NCBI GenBank assembly: GCA_026120185.1
Contig: JANUWF010003379.1
Location: 558,001 to 622,000, forward strand
Direction: 5' to 3'
Length of the DNA: 64,000 nucleotides
Source: Voacanga thouarsii
Taxonomy: Eukaryota; Streptophyta; Magnoliopsida; Gentianales; Apocynaceae
Position numbers and translations under genes: made by a program. The notes below the pieces were generated by a model. The model had not been told where the DNA came from, ran no database searches, and worked only from the letters and a program-made list of their open reading frames with translations. Positions 32,521 through 42,774 of the stretch are shown here, in pieces. Every line of letters begins with the position of its first letter. Position 1 is the stretch's first letter.

Positions 32521-33465
32521 TGTTCGTAATTAAGCTGTTCAAGAATCTTTTCCTGAAAGTTTAAATAAACTTACCTCTAAATCCAAACAACCCATTCATA
32601 AGAAATTTGCCAATCCTTACACTCGTAACTATTATCCCCATCCTTCCTTTCCTGATGTACAATTTGAAGAACACCATCTAGATACTCGTGCAGTCTATAC
32701 TAGTCACGATATTATCGAATGGAATATTGATGGCATGTCCAAACATCAAATTTTCAATGTCATTCAAGAAATGGCAATGGCTATTACAGCTATTAAATGC
32801 TCTAGTTCTTCTAATTCTGATATTTCTATTCTTCATATTTTAACCACTGGTTTTATTGGTGTCCTTCATGGGTAGTGGCATAACTACCTTACTAACAATC
32901 AAAGATATGAAATTATGAATGCCTCCAGAATTCAAACTAAAACCGCATTAGATACCTCAGGTCAACCAATAACCACACATGAAGAAGTTCCCGATTGTTT
33001 AAATACTTTAATAGTTACCATTACACAACATTTTGTAGGAAATCCTCAACAATTAGCTGATGGAAGTTCTGAAATCCTTACTAATTTAACTTGTCCAAAA
33101 TTATATGATTTTATATGGTACAAAATATGTTTTTACAAAAAGTAATGCTTCTATCTAATTGTCATCATGCATTTTGGAAAGAAAGATTTATTTCAGGTTT
33201 ACCTCCTCTATTTGTTAATAAAGTAAGACAAAATTTGAAATTAGATTGGGGAAATGTAGACCCTTATGAAACCTTATCTTCTACTCAATTAATTAGTTAT
33301 ATAAATCAAGTAGGAGATGATATTTGTGCTGATTTAAAACTTAAAGCCCAAATGGAATCTTATCATAAAAATTTTAAGAAAGAGTTAGGAAATTTTTGTG
33401 AGATATTTGGCTATGCTCCCATAAAACTTCCCTCCAAAGAACTAAAAACGAAATTTAAATATTAA
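32521..33465 (+). pseudogene. Endogenous caulimovirid piece A: coat protein region
   Basis: Family text begins right after the gypsy fragment and crosses two frames (stops at about 32536 and 32876). The core carries DIIEWNIDGMSKHQIFNVIQ and, in the frame 32915-33145, TALDTSGQPITTHEEVPDCL; the next frame 33115-33465 has HAFWKERFISGLPPLFVNKV and GNFCEIFGYAPIKLPSKEL. This is the capsid/gag-like domain found in plant pararetroviruses with a single long polyprotein. In the virus it packages DNA. Frameshifts and stops make it non-coding now. Confidence 0.75.
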
Positions 33466-34165
33466 AGAAAATCCTCTATCAAAACACCATAGGAAAAGTC
33501 TTATAAAAACTTTAAAAAGAAAAAATGAACCAAAGAAGAGAAAGATAAGGATTGAATTAAATGTTACTTTTGTGGAAAATGAGGGTATAAAGCTGACGAA
33601 TGCAAACAAAAATAGAAAAAGAAGAAGAAAGTTAGTGAACTCTCTTTAAATAAAGATCTTTTACATCAAATAGAAGCTATTCTTGATGAATCAGAATCTT
33701 CAAATACATCTGATAGTAATATTGATGAATATTTTGAAATACAAGAAAATTCCTCTGATAATGACTCCTTAAGTGAAACCTCTTCTTGTGGATGTACTAG
33801 AATTTGTACATGTTCAATAGGAGAGATTAATATGATTAGTTTCAATAAAATTAATGTTATTACAAAAGCCAATAAAGAACTCTTTTTTGAACTTTTAGAT
33901 CATATTTAAGATGAAAATGTTAAACGAGAATATTTACTAAAGGTAAAAGATATAGTTTTAAATCTTAAACAACAAGTTGAACCCTATAATCTCAAAGAAG
34001 CTTTTGATAGATTTAAACGAAAAGACAAAGAAGAAACAATTTCTTTGCAAGATTTATATACTAAAATCAATCATTTAAAACAAGAAGTTAAAAGTCTAAA
34101 TGAACAAAATGAACAGAGAATTACTGATATAAATAATATTAATATTGATTTATTACACTTAAAAA
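33466..34165 (+). pseudogene. Caulimovirid piece A: zinc finger and acidic/coiled linker
   Basis: A CX2CX4[H]X4C knuckle lies at 33562-33603 with Tyr where His is expected and a stop inside; it follows a Lys-rich stretch. Such a knuckle ends all caulimovirid coat proteins. Next comes an acidic serine-rich stretch (33630-33780) and a Cys-rich SCGCTRICTCS motif, then a charged helical region. One stop at about 33907. The frame changes near 34160 to reach the protease. Confidence 0.75.
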
Positions 34166-34590
34166 ATGGAAAAACCACTTTTAGATAATATCTTAGATCA
34201 AAAAACTTTTTCAACAGAAGAAAGCCAAATAGTTGATTATATTTCGGCTATTCTCAGAACTACTTTTCAAAAATGGTATATTCCTGTTATTTTAAAAAGA
34301 GACGATTTTGTAATTAAAACAGTCGCTTTACTTGATTCTGGTGCTGATCAAAATTGTATCCAAAAAGGATTAGTTCCTACTAAATTATATTCTGCTTCTA
34401 GAAGTCAGCTTCAGATTAGTTATAAATTATCAAATGCTCATATTGTAATATCAATTTTTCTTTGTTAATTCTTTCATACTAATCAAAGATTTAAATGAAG
34501 AAATAATTCTTGGAGCCCTCTTTTTAACTCGGAGCTATCCTTTTGAAGTAGATCAACATGGAATCCAAACTAATATAGGATCCAACCTTT
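34166..34590 (+). pseudogene. Caulimovirid piece A: aspartic protease
   Basis: The frame 34166-34468 has VALLDSGADQNCIQKGL at about 34322-34372: hydrophobic-hydrophobic-D-S-G-A, the retropepsin active site. The text after 34470 is frameshifted and then stops where the RT fingers should start; the sequence jumps directly to the RT catalytic site at about 34599, so the N-terminal half of RT is deleted. Confidence 0.8.
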
Positions 34591-35430
34591 ACTATTGTTT
34601 ATATTGATGATATTTTAGTCTTTAGTGAATCCCTTGATCAACACTTTAAACACCTTTCTCTTTTTCCTGAAATTATCACGAAAAATGGGCTGGAAGTGAG
34701 TGCTACAAAACTCAAACTCTGTCAAACCAAAATTAGATTTTTAGGACATGAACTTCATCAAGGTCTGTAAAAACCTATTTCTCGAGCCATAGAGTTCACC
34801 GATAAGTTTCCTAATGAAATTAAGGATAAAACCATGTTGTAACGATTTCTTGGATGCTTGAATTATATTTCTGATTGCATTCTCAAATTAAGACAAATCT
34901 GTGAACCTTTATATCAGTGACTTCTCAAAAATCATGTTGCTTGGGGTACGGAACAGACCCAAACTGTTCAGAAAATCAAAAAATTGTCAAGAAATTTCCT
35001 TGTCTTGGTATTCCAGATCTTGATGCTTTTATGATCGTTGAAACAGATACCTCTAAACTTGGTTATGGAGGTATTCCTAAACAAAAGAAATTTGAGTCTT
35101 CTTCTAAACAGTTAGTTCGATATCATTCTGGTATTTGGCTACCCAGTCAAAAGAATTATAGCACTATAAAAAAGAAATTATTTATATTATTTTATACATT
35201 TCTAAATTTCAAGATGATTTAATTAACAAGAAACTCCTTCTCCGTATTGATTGCAAAGCAGCAAAAAATGTTTTACGAAAAGATATAAAAACCTCATCGC
35301 CAAATAGATTTTTGCCAGATGGCAAGCATTACTTTAAAGTTTTGATTTTGATATTGAATTTATCAAAGGAGAATCTAATTCTCTTCCCGATTTTCTAACA
35401 AGAGAGTTTTTGCAAGGACAATCTAGATTA
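34591..35430 (+). pseudogene. Caulimovirid piece A: RT C-terminal half and RNase H
   Basis: The catalytic YIDD box lies at about 34599-34613, followed by thumb-like text (KIRFLGHELHQG near 34733). RNase H starts near 35030 (IVETDTSKLGYG) and ends with SLPDFLTREFLQG near 35400. RT and RNase H copy the pregenomic RNA of the virus. Stops near 34770, 34842 and 34918, and several frame changes, break it. Confidence 0.82.
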
Positions 35431-35471
35431 GATTGCGATCTTATCTGTTCTTTGACAAAGGTGAGCTCAAG

Positions 35472-35484
35472 TCTATAAATAGAG
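35472..35484 (+). promoter_or_regulatory. TATA box between RNase H and ORF2 (piece A)
   Basis: TCTATAAATAGAG lies about 70 bases after the end of the RNase H text and 150 bases before ORF2. The identical 13-mer in the identical place occurs in piece C (42628-42640). It could be a promoter for ORF2 or the main genomic promoter. Confidence 0.65.
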
Positions 35485-35624
35485 AATGAACATGAAGTAG
35501 ATCTTCACCTATGGTTCAATACAATTCTCGACCTTGAGGACCAGCACCAAATTGATTTGCAGTTTTAGCTTCCTATCCACCTCTTCCAAGTTCTTTTCTT
35601 ACAAGACCATCGTTAACCATATAA

Positions 35625-36752
35625 ATCCTTTTAATTCCTTTTCCTTTCTTGCAAAAACCACTGAAACCTAAAAAATAGATAGTTCCTTCTATGTCATAAC
35701 TCCACCAGCTTCTTTTAAAGAAGCAATTTCTCCTCAAACTCCTTAAAAACCAGAAAAATCATTATCTCCTCAAAACCCAAAGACTTTTGAATTTGTTACC
35801 AAAAATTTAATCCCTCTTTACGCAATTCCAAAAGAGTTAGCTAGCAAAATAGAACGAGAACTTGTAAACAACCTTTATCCTGAAGCCTATAATCAATCTA
35901 GTCATTTGTTTCGTGCCAAACCTTTAAAAACCCGACCTTTTTATGAGCGTATTCTCTTTGCCACGGATTTGATTGAATTCGAACATGAAAGAAATCCTTC
36001 CAGAAATGACAAAGGCATTGCTTACTCTAGATGCCGAATAGTCAAAATTTTTTACCTCAACACCTAGCCAGTAATAGGTATCTATACACCAATTCAGTTC
36101 AAAAATCCTTCAAGACCTCCCACGTATAATTTCTTGGATTATTTAAATGTATGACACAATTTTTTTCTATCTTCGAGACCTTAGTCATACCTGGTTTATT
36201 ATATATGGAAAAGATTCAATTAATCCCATTCCCAGGTGGTTCTACTAATAGTGGAAAACATTTGGTGGAAATTAGCAGACACTTTCAAAACAGCATAAAT
36301 TCCAATTTGATCAATATGTTCAAGAGAATTAGCTTTTACATTTTCCCGCTTATATTCAGTATTGTAAGTTCTTTTTTGCACAATAAGATTTGTTTTATTC
36401 TTGGGTGGAATTACTAGTTTGACACTCTTGAATCGATTCGACATTTGTGTTGAGAAATTAAAATCAAAGCATGGACACCTAAACCATTAGCAGCAGCAAC
36501 AACAACTAGTTTTGTAAATCCCATTACTTCTACCAAAAAGGAGACATAAGCAAGTTCTTCCTCTAGCAAAGGAAAATCTAGAATTTCTAAAGCAAATTTA
36601 CAACTCCAACTCCAAATGTTACAAAATCAGATTCAATTAGCAACATAAGATAGTGATAATGAAACCCAACCAGATTTTAGCTTTTTTGACAATGGTGAAC
36701 AAGACAACCCCATCGGTATTGCAGCAGCATACCTTTGCCAAAGTCCATAATA
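35625..36752 (+). pseudogene. Caulimovirid piece A: ORF2, unknown function
   Basis: Parallels the better preserved piece C copy at 42775-43899. Fragments in + frames include SPQNPKTFEFVTKNLIPL (about 35780), YNFLDYLNV (about 36130) and, after frame changes, QLQLQMLQNQIQLAT-like text (about 36600) and DFSFFDNGEQDN (36690). A separate ORF after RNase H with no known homologue is a feature of florendoviruses. Stops at several places. No function is known for it even in the virus. Confidence 0.65.
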
Positions 36753-37621
36753 TGACTAGACTACACCCAAGAAGAAAAAAAGAGCTCCGATAGTTGCAGT
36801 CAGAGAAAATGTCGAAACCCCTTTTGTTAATCACGGAGCTTAATTGTAAGTTGATTCATTGCACCTATAATAATGGCAGATCCTTCCATTCAAAAAGAAT
36901 CATTGAACCTATCCTCCAAGTGGCCGATAACATGATTCCTTCATCACAAGTGTGGGACCACTTAGTAATAATGCAAGATGCTCTTCAAGAATGCTATATC
37001 ACGCAGGCTTGTTGAAGGTATCAATTCCTTCATGAAATGCAGAGCGAATTTGCTAGTCCTTCCAGAGAAAATTCTTTGTATTTTGAGATCGATTACTTTC
37101 TTTTTAAGTTTGAAAACACTTTGTTTTAATATGCTTTAAAATTCCTTTGTAAAACAGTTGTGTAAACAAACAGTTTAACATTTTAATTGAAGAATTCCTC
37201 GATGCAACTCAATTGCAACAAAATGGTATCAGAGCCTAGTTCTTACTCTTATTTGATTAGTTTCATCATGACCGAGTAAGTCTCTTACTTTCTCTTTCTA
37301 TCTTGCATGATGTAGTTTTTAATATTTTTCTTCCATTATTCTCTTTCTTTATCTTCTTCCCTTATTTCTACAACTATGTGATTGGGTGGTAATTGTGAGA
37401 GCAGCTTATACATTGGTCAGCCCAGAACGGTTGGATTAGGCCGAAGAGTATCAATGGAGGTAGAATGGCCCGGACCCCGAGGTGGTCTTGTAGCTCTCAA
37501 CCATACATAGTAACTTGGTCCATCCTAGAAAGACAAGGAGAAGATAAACTTAGTGAATTATAGGAGAAAAAACATTTAAAACTACTGATTGTATAGAAGG
37601 AAAAAGAAAGTTCTCCTTCTC
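36753..37621 (+). other. Caulimovirid piece A: intergenic region with Met primer site
   Basis: Non-coding. TGGTATCAGAGCCTAGTTC at 37224-37242 is complementary to initiator Met tRNA, the primer site that defines position 1 of caulimovirid genomes. Long pyrimidine runs (37280-37370) and small inverted repeats follow, where the pregenomic RNA leader would be. The 43900-44771 segment of piece C is co-linear. The order ORF2, intergenic region, primer site, movement protein means the piece crosses the origin of the circular genome. Confidence 0.75.
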
Positions 37622-37873
37622 ATGGCCTCTGGCTTGAACCTATCCAACATTGACATTGAAACTATCAATGACTTAGAAATCAGTTCTCAATTAGATCCTA
37701 TTGAATCTAGATTAATGAATTGGAAAATGCCAACTGAAAAGTTGGATAAAATTTATGAAAAAGGAATTTTTGATTTAGTACAAAACTACAATATCAAAAC
37801 CACTGAGAAAACAATTTCGATTAACAAACCGTATGGCACTATTCAATTGTTGATTGATATAAAAAAGATCTAA
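37622..37873 (+). pseudogene. Caulimovirid piece A: movement protein N-terminus
   Basis: The ATG at 37622 gives MASGLNLSNIDIETINDLE and, near 37770-37850, a KTISINKPYGTIQLL segment leading into the 30K movement domain. The same start occurs at 44772. The homology ends at about 37860 where unrelated CAA-rich sequence takes over. Movement proteins carry virus genomes through plasmodesmata; this stump lacks the whole core. Confidence 0.7.
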
Positions 37874-38590
37874 TCCTTTATTGAGGCATTTAAGCAACAA
37901 CAACAATAATAATAAAGGGCATATAAGCATAAAAGTGGTAATGTCACTTTTTTTTTTTGTAGAAAACATACTTGAACCATCACCTCGTTGAAATTAATGT
38001 TTATATTATTAATAATTTTTTTAAAGGACAATGATTTTTGAATTAAATTTTTAAAGGATCACGCTTCTTTATTACACCGAATGTAGCACAACAGCATATT
38101 CTGGAAAGTTGAAAGTCATGTAGTTTTTTCTTTTTTTTAATATTTCTAATTAGAATGATGGACTTCATATATTTTTGTCCCTTTAACTTATTTAATGGTA
38201 TATATTATCACCTTTTATATACAATTTATTTTTGGAATTATTCTTTTTTTTTTTTTGGGAAGGGATCACTCTTAACTCTAATTACAGTTAATTATTTTGC
38301 TTTCAATATTAACATTAGATAAAGGAGTAAGAATAGGGATTGAAATAGGTCAGACTCTTAACAGGGGCCTATAGTCTAACCTGATTTTGGTCTGGCCTAG
38401 CCTTAGTCTATTTAGTAAATAAGTCAGCCTTGGACCTAAAATTAGGCCTGTTTAATTAAAAAGGCCGAGATCATTTAATAAAAGTGCTTAAAGCCTATCA
38501 AACCTGACATGTTTACATATTATAGATTTGTTTAAGTAAATCATGTTTGTTAGGAATTAGGTATCGAATGCATTTTAAAGCTTTATTGAG
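37874..38590. other. Non-coding spacer with inverted block X and AGGCCTA-rich stretch
   Basis: A CAACAACAATAATAATAA run at 37898, poly-T runs (37949, 38131, 38245), the inverted partner of block X (38165-38320), then the GGCCTA-rich stretch (38340-38520). No coding text. It separates piece A (plus) from piece B (minus). Confidence 0.6.
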
Positions 38591-39000
38591 AGGTTTATAA
38601 TTAGACTAATCGAGGGGCACCTCTTTCTTTTTCAGCATTATTATTCACATAAAAGGTAGCACGAGACCATGGAGAGCGGGATTCACGGATAATTCCTTTT
38701 GTGAGTAAGCCAAAAATTTCTTGTTTGCAATATTCAAGAAGTTCTTGATTTATTTGGATAGGTCTTGCTTTATTAGCTATCATACTTTCATTAAAGTTAT
38801 CTATGTAGGGTAAACTAACAACATGCTTTTTCCTATTCCAAAATGCTGTTGGTATTTCAGAATAGATATGATTCTCTATATCTTTTCGTACATCTTCAAT
38901 CTTATCCTGAACTTCATAGGCTTTTAATTGCTATTGGATTCCCTTATATTTCACATCTTCTTTTAAAAAGTTGATTTAATTTTGTCGGAGAATTATTTTC
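38591..39000 (-). pseudogene. Caulimovirid piece B: RT N-terminal part
   Basis: The frame 38783-38601 (minus) has ARPIQINQELLEYCKQEI and GIIRESRSPWSRATFYVN, the fingers of a caulimovirid/gypsy-type RT that piece A lacks. Upstream on the minus strand, HIYSEIPTAFWNRKKHVVSL (about 38868-38810) leads into it. The frame is broken at about 38930-39000. The palm with the catalytic box is absent: the piece ends at about 38591. Confidence 0.78.
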
Positions 39001-40045
39001 CTTTTTAAACTATTAATTTTCTTTACTTTGTGAACTTAATAGAAAAAGGAAGGTGACTCGAATGGGTCCTATGTTAGTATGGACTCCATGTTGATCTACT
39101 TTAAAAGGATAGATCTGAGTTTAAAACGGGGTTCCAAGAATTATTTCTTCATTTAAATTTTTTATTAGTATGAAAGAATTAACAAAGCAAAATTGATTAT
39201 TACAAATATGAGCATTTGATAATTTATAACTAATCTTAAGCTAACTTCCAAATGCATATTATAATTTAGTAGCTATTTTTTCATAATATTTAGTAGGAAT
39301 TAATCCTTCTTGGATACAATTTTGATTAGCACCAGAATCAAGTAAAGCAGTTGGTTTAATTACAAAATCATCTATTTTTGAAATAACAAGAATATACCAT
39401 TTTTTAAAAGTATTTCTGGAAATAGCCGAAATATAATTTTCTCTTTGGCTTTCTTCTATTGAAAAAGTATTTTGATCTAAGGTATCATCTAAAAGTAGTT
39501 TTTCCATTTTTAAGTGTAATAAATCAATATTAATATTATTTATATCGGTAATTCTCTGTTCATTTTGTTCTTTTCGACTTTTAACTTCTTGTTTTAAATG
39601 ATTGATTTTAGTATATATATCTTGTAAGGAAATTGTTTCTTCTTTGTCTTTTTGTTTAAATCTATCAAAAGCTTCTTTGAGATTATAGGGTTCTACTTGT
39701 TGTTTAGGATTTAAAACCATATCTTTTACCTTTAGTAAATATTCTCGTTTAACATTTTCATCTTGAATATGATCTAAAAGTTCAAAAAAGAGTTCTTTAT
39801 TGGCTTTTGTAATAACATTAATTTTATTGAAACTAATCATATTAATTTCTCCTGTTGAATAGGTACAAATTCCAGTACATCCACAAGAAGGTTTCACTTA
39901 AGAAGTTATTATCAGAGGAATTTTCTTGTATTTCAGAAATTTCATCAATATTACTATCATATGTATTTGAAGATTCTGATTCATCAAGAATAGCTTCTAT
40001 TTGATGTAAAAGATCTTTATTTAAAGAGAGTTCACTAACTTTCTT
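39001..40045 (-). pseudogene. Caulimovirid piece B: coat protein C-terminal linker and protease
   Basis: A 212-codon open frame (39897-39259, minus) contains SCGCTGICTYSTGEINMISF, the charged coiled region, and the protease active site ALLDSGANQNCIQEG (about 39350-39305). It is continuous where piece A has a stop and a frameshift, so B derives from a less damaged copy. Before it (40045-39898), the acidic serine-rich stretch is in another frame. After it, 39258-39001 carries degraded text toward RT. The Lys-rich/zinc-finger side is cut at about 40045. Confidence 0.8.
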
Positions 40046-40734
40046 CTTGAATAGTAAAAATTAGTCAAATTGGTCTTTTTATTCTATTATTAGTACTATT
40101 AAGTAAAGTGACCTTGATAGAGCTCAATTTCATCAAATTCTGCATCATATTTGCTCACAAAAGCGTTGTAGTTTGTTTATTTGTTAAGTAGCCTTTGTTG
40201 TGGAGTGAACAGTGATGACTATTAGTAATAATAGTGGGAAAAGAATGTAAATGGAGATATAAGGTATATGAAATGCGGCATTCTCCACAAGTTGCAACTA
40301 CTTGAGTTTTGTCTTTGATAGATCTTTCATCTTACTCTTGAAACGAATTGGAAGACCCGATTTTGTTTCCATAGTAATACTTCAAGTGGACTTCTTGAAT
40401 ATGTGATTTGGTCATTATCAATGTCTTTACTAGCTTATAAATCCTTTTTCTAACTTGTACTCATTTTTTTTTTAATTTATATCTTATTCTATTAAGACTG
40501 GTAGAGAACTGACAATATATTATTAGAAACTTTTAATGTCTATTTCATAGGTAAATAAACCAAGAAAGATATGGCGAAGTACAATTATTTTATCATTTCA
40601 AAGTTTAGGAGTAGTACATGGTTCATTGACCACTGCTCCCTTATATGTATTTAGCTAGATTAAGCCGAAGCAAGTAGAATCAGAAAAAGAAATATATGAA
40701 CTTTTTTCCTTCATTTTCTGAACATTGACTATCA
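40046..40734. other. Unassigned; minus-strand coding-like patch at about 40145-40420
   Basis: On the minus strand one frame runs with a single stop through KYYYGNKIGSSNSFQE and then KTQVVATCGECRISYTLYLH and FPTIITNSHHCSLHNKGYL. I do not recognise it. It could be a part of a host exon, or a viral segment not present in pieces A and C. The rest shows nothing. Confidence 0.35.
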
Positions 40735-41865
40735 TATTTTTGCTGAAATATGCCATGCCCTTATAGTTCTTAAAAGTAATGATAATGGAGAAGGTATGAA
40801 TACTTGGCATCACTTAGTTATTAGGGTGTTGTGAAGACTCTTTTGTTAACATCCTTGGATTTTTGCAAGTGGTAAGTTTTCATAATACTCATTGCTTTGC
40901 AAGTATACCAAAATTGGGATGTTTCCAAATGATAAAAGTGCTAGTGAAATTATGCATCATGATGGGGGAAGTCCAAAGATTAAAGTACAATATAGGGCAA
41001 GAGGAGCCATTGAGAAACACAAAAGCAGTCACTACGTGTTACTCTTCTTGGTTTTATTTGGTTGTTGCATGATAATTGGTGATGGAGTTCTGCCTCTATC
41101 TATTTCAGGTTAGTTGGAGCCAACCATACGCATGAATTGGTAATAGAATACCTTATACTACTACTTTATTGTACTCACAGTTTTTTTTTTTTTTAACTAA
41201 ACATCCATGACATTAATTTGCTTCCTTATTTCAGTTTTATCATCAATGTCAAATCTTGGACGATCAATGGCTAAATTATCTGATCAACATAAGTGTAACT
41301 GGAAGAAATATGATTTTGGTTTCTTGAATTTCTTGTCCTTATCATCACCAAAATAAAATTTTCCATTTTAATTTTGTAAGGTTGTAAACGAATGCAAGTC
41401 CTTATATTTTAGTTCCACATAAAATTTATAGTTCACCAGCTAGATTCATGATTTTCTTTTTCCATAGAAGTATAATTCTACTTGTTATGCCTTATAACTA
41501 TACCTTAAAGTTTATTGCTTTCTTGTCCCACAGCCTCAATTGTGATCTCCCCAACTTATATATTCAAGTTCATTAAGAATATCCAGGTTAAAACTTGGAA
41601 GTTGGGAAGCATTGTCCTATGTATAGCAGGTTAGTTGAAACATGCAAATAAAGCTTTCTCTTCTTTTTATCTTCTACATCTTGTTTTCTAATCAGCAATG
41701 AACTGGCAAACTTACATTTGCAATGTTTTAGTCTTAGTAACAGCAATTGGTGATTTTCAAGATCAAAGGCAATATTTGCATATCTAGGTTAGTTTTCAAA
41801 TAGATCTATAAAGGCATATATGAAAGGCTTGTATTTGGTCATCAATTACATAAACACACAAGATT
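40735..41865 (+). pseudogene. HAK/KUP/KT potassium transporter gene remnant, five exon pieces
   Basis: Exon pieces in order: HALIVLKSNDNGE (to about 40790, donor GTATGA); GKFS-stop-YSLLCKYTKIG then MFPNDKSASEIMHHDGG and AIEKHKSSHYVLLFLVLFGC, CMIIGDGVLPLSIS (about 40869-41108); VLSSMSNLGRSMAKLSDQHK (41235-41294, acceptor TTTCAG); ASIVISPTYIFKFIKNIQVK then TWKLGSIVLCIAG (41534-41629, acceptor CCCACAG, donor GTTAGT); SKAIFAYLG-stop-FSNRSIKAY (about 41763-41815). These match the N-terminal half of plasma-membrane K+ uptake permeases, including the GDGVLTP segment (here GDGVLPL). Parts between pieces 3 and 4 and everything downstream are missing. It is flanked on both sides by viral pieces. Confidence 0.78.
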
Positions 41866-41869
41866 GCTA

Positions 41870-42588
41870 AAAATGCTTTTCAAAATTAGATTTTTAGGAC
41901 AAGAACTTCATCAAGGTATGTATAAACCCATTTGTCGAGCTATAGAGTTCGCCGATAAGTTTCCTGGTGAAATTAAGGATAAAACCATGTTACAATGATT
42001 TCTTGGATGCTTAAATTACATTTCTGATTTCATTCCCAACTTAAAACTAATTTGTGAACCTTTATATCATCGACTTCACAAAAATCCTATTGCTTGGGGT
42101 ACAGAATAGACCCAAACTGTTCAGAAAATCAAACAAATTGTCAGGAAACTTTCTTGTCTTGGTATTTCAGATCCTGATGCTTTTATGATTGTTGAAACAA
42201 ATGCTTCTGAACTTGGTTATGGAGATATTCTTAAACAAAAGAAATCTGAGTCTTCTTATGAACAATTAGTTCGATATCATTCTAGTATTTGGCTATCCGG
42301 TCAAAAGAATTATAGCACTATTAAAAAAGAAATTTGTTCTATTATTTTATGCATTTCTAAATTTCAAGATGATTTAATTAACAAGAAATTCCTTCTCTGT
42401 ATTGATTGCAAAGTAGCAAAAGATATTTTACAAAAAGATGTAAAAAACCTTGTTGCTAAACAGATTTTTGCCAGATGGCAAGCATTACTTTCAAGTTTTG
42501 ATTTTGATATTAAATTTATCAAACGAGAATATAATTCTCTTCCTGATTTTTTAACAAGAGAGTTTTTGCAAGGACAATGTAGATAAGA
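41870..42588 (+). pseudogene. Caulimovirid piece C: RT thumb and RNase H
   Basis: Begins abruptly at KIRFLGQELHQGMYKPICRA (about 41882), just after the transporter remnant. Text runs through FLGCLNYISDFIPNLKLICE and then the 133-codon frame 42185-42586 with the RNase H: IVETNASELGYGDI, WLSGQKNYSTIKKEI, IDCKVAKDIL and SLPDFLTREFLQGQ. The first catalytic Asp of RNase H reads Asn (ETNAS for TDAS). One stop near 41998 and one near 42109. The RT palm is absent. Confidence 0.82.
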
Positions 42589-42627
42589 TTGCGATCTAAT
42601 TTTTTCTTTGACAAAGGTAAGCTCAAA

Positions 42628-42640
42628 TCTATAAATAGAG
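42628..42640 (+). promoter_or_regulatory. TATA box between RNase H and ORF2 (piece C)
   Basis: TCTATAAATAGAG, identical to that at 35472-35484 and in the same place, while the flanks have diverged. Confidence 0.65.
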
Positions 42641-42774
42641 AATGAACATGAAGTAGATCTTCACCCATAGCTCAATACAATTCTTGACCTCGAGGACCAG
42701 CACTAAATTGATTTGCAGTTCTAGCTTCCTATCCACCTCTTCCAGGTTCTTCTCTTACAAGACCATTTTTAACC

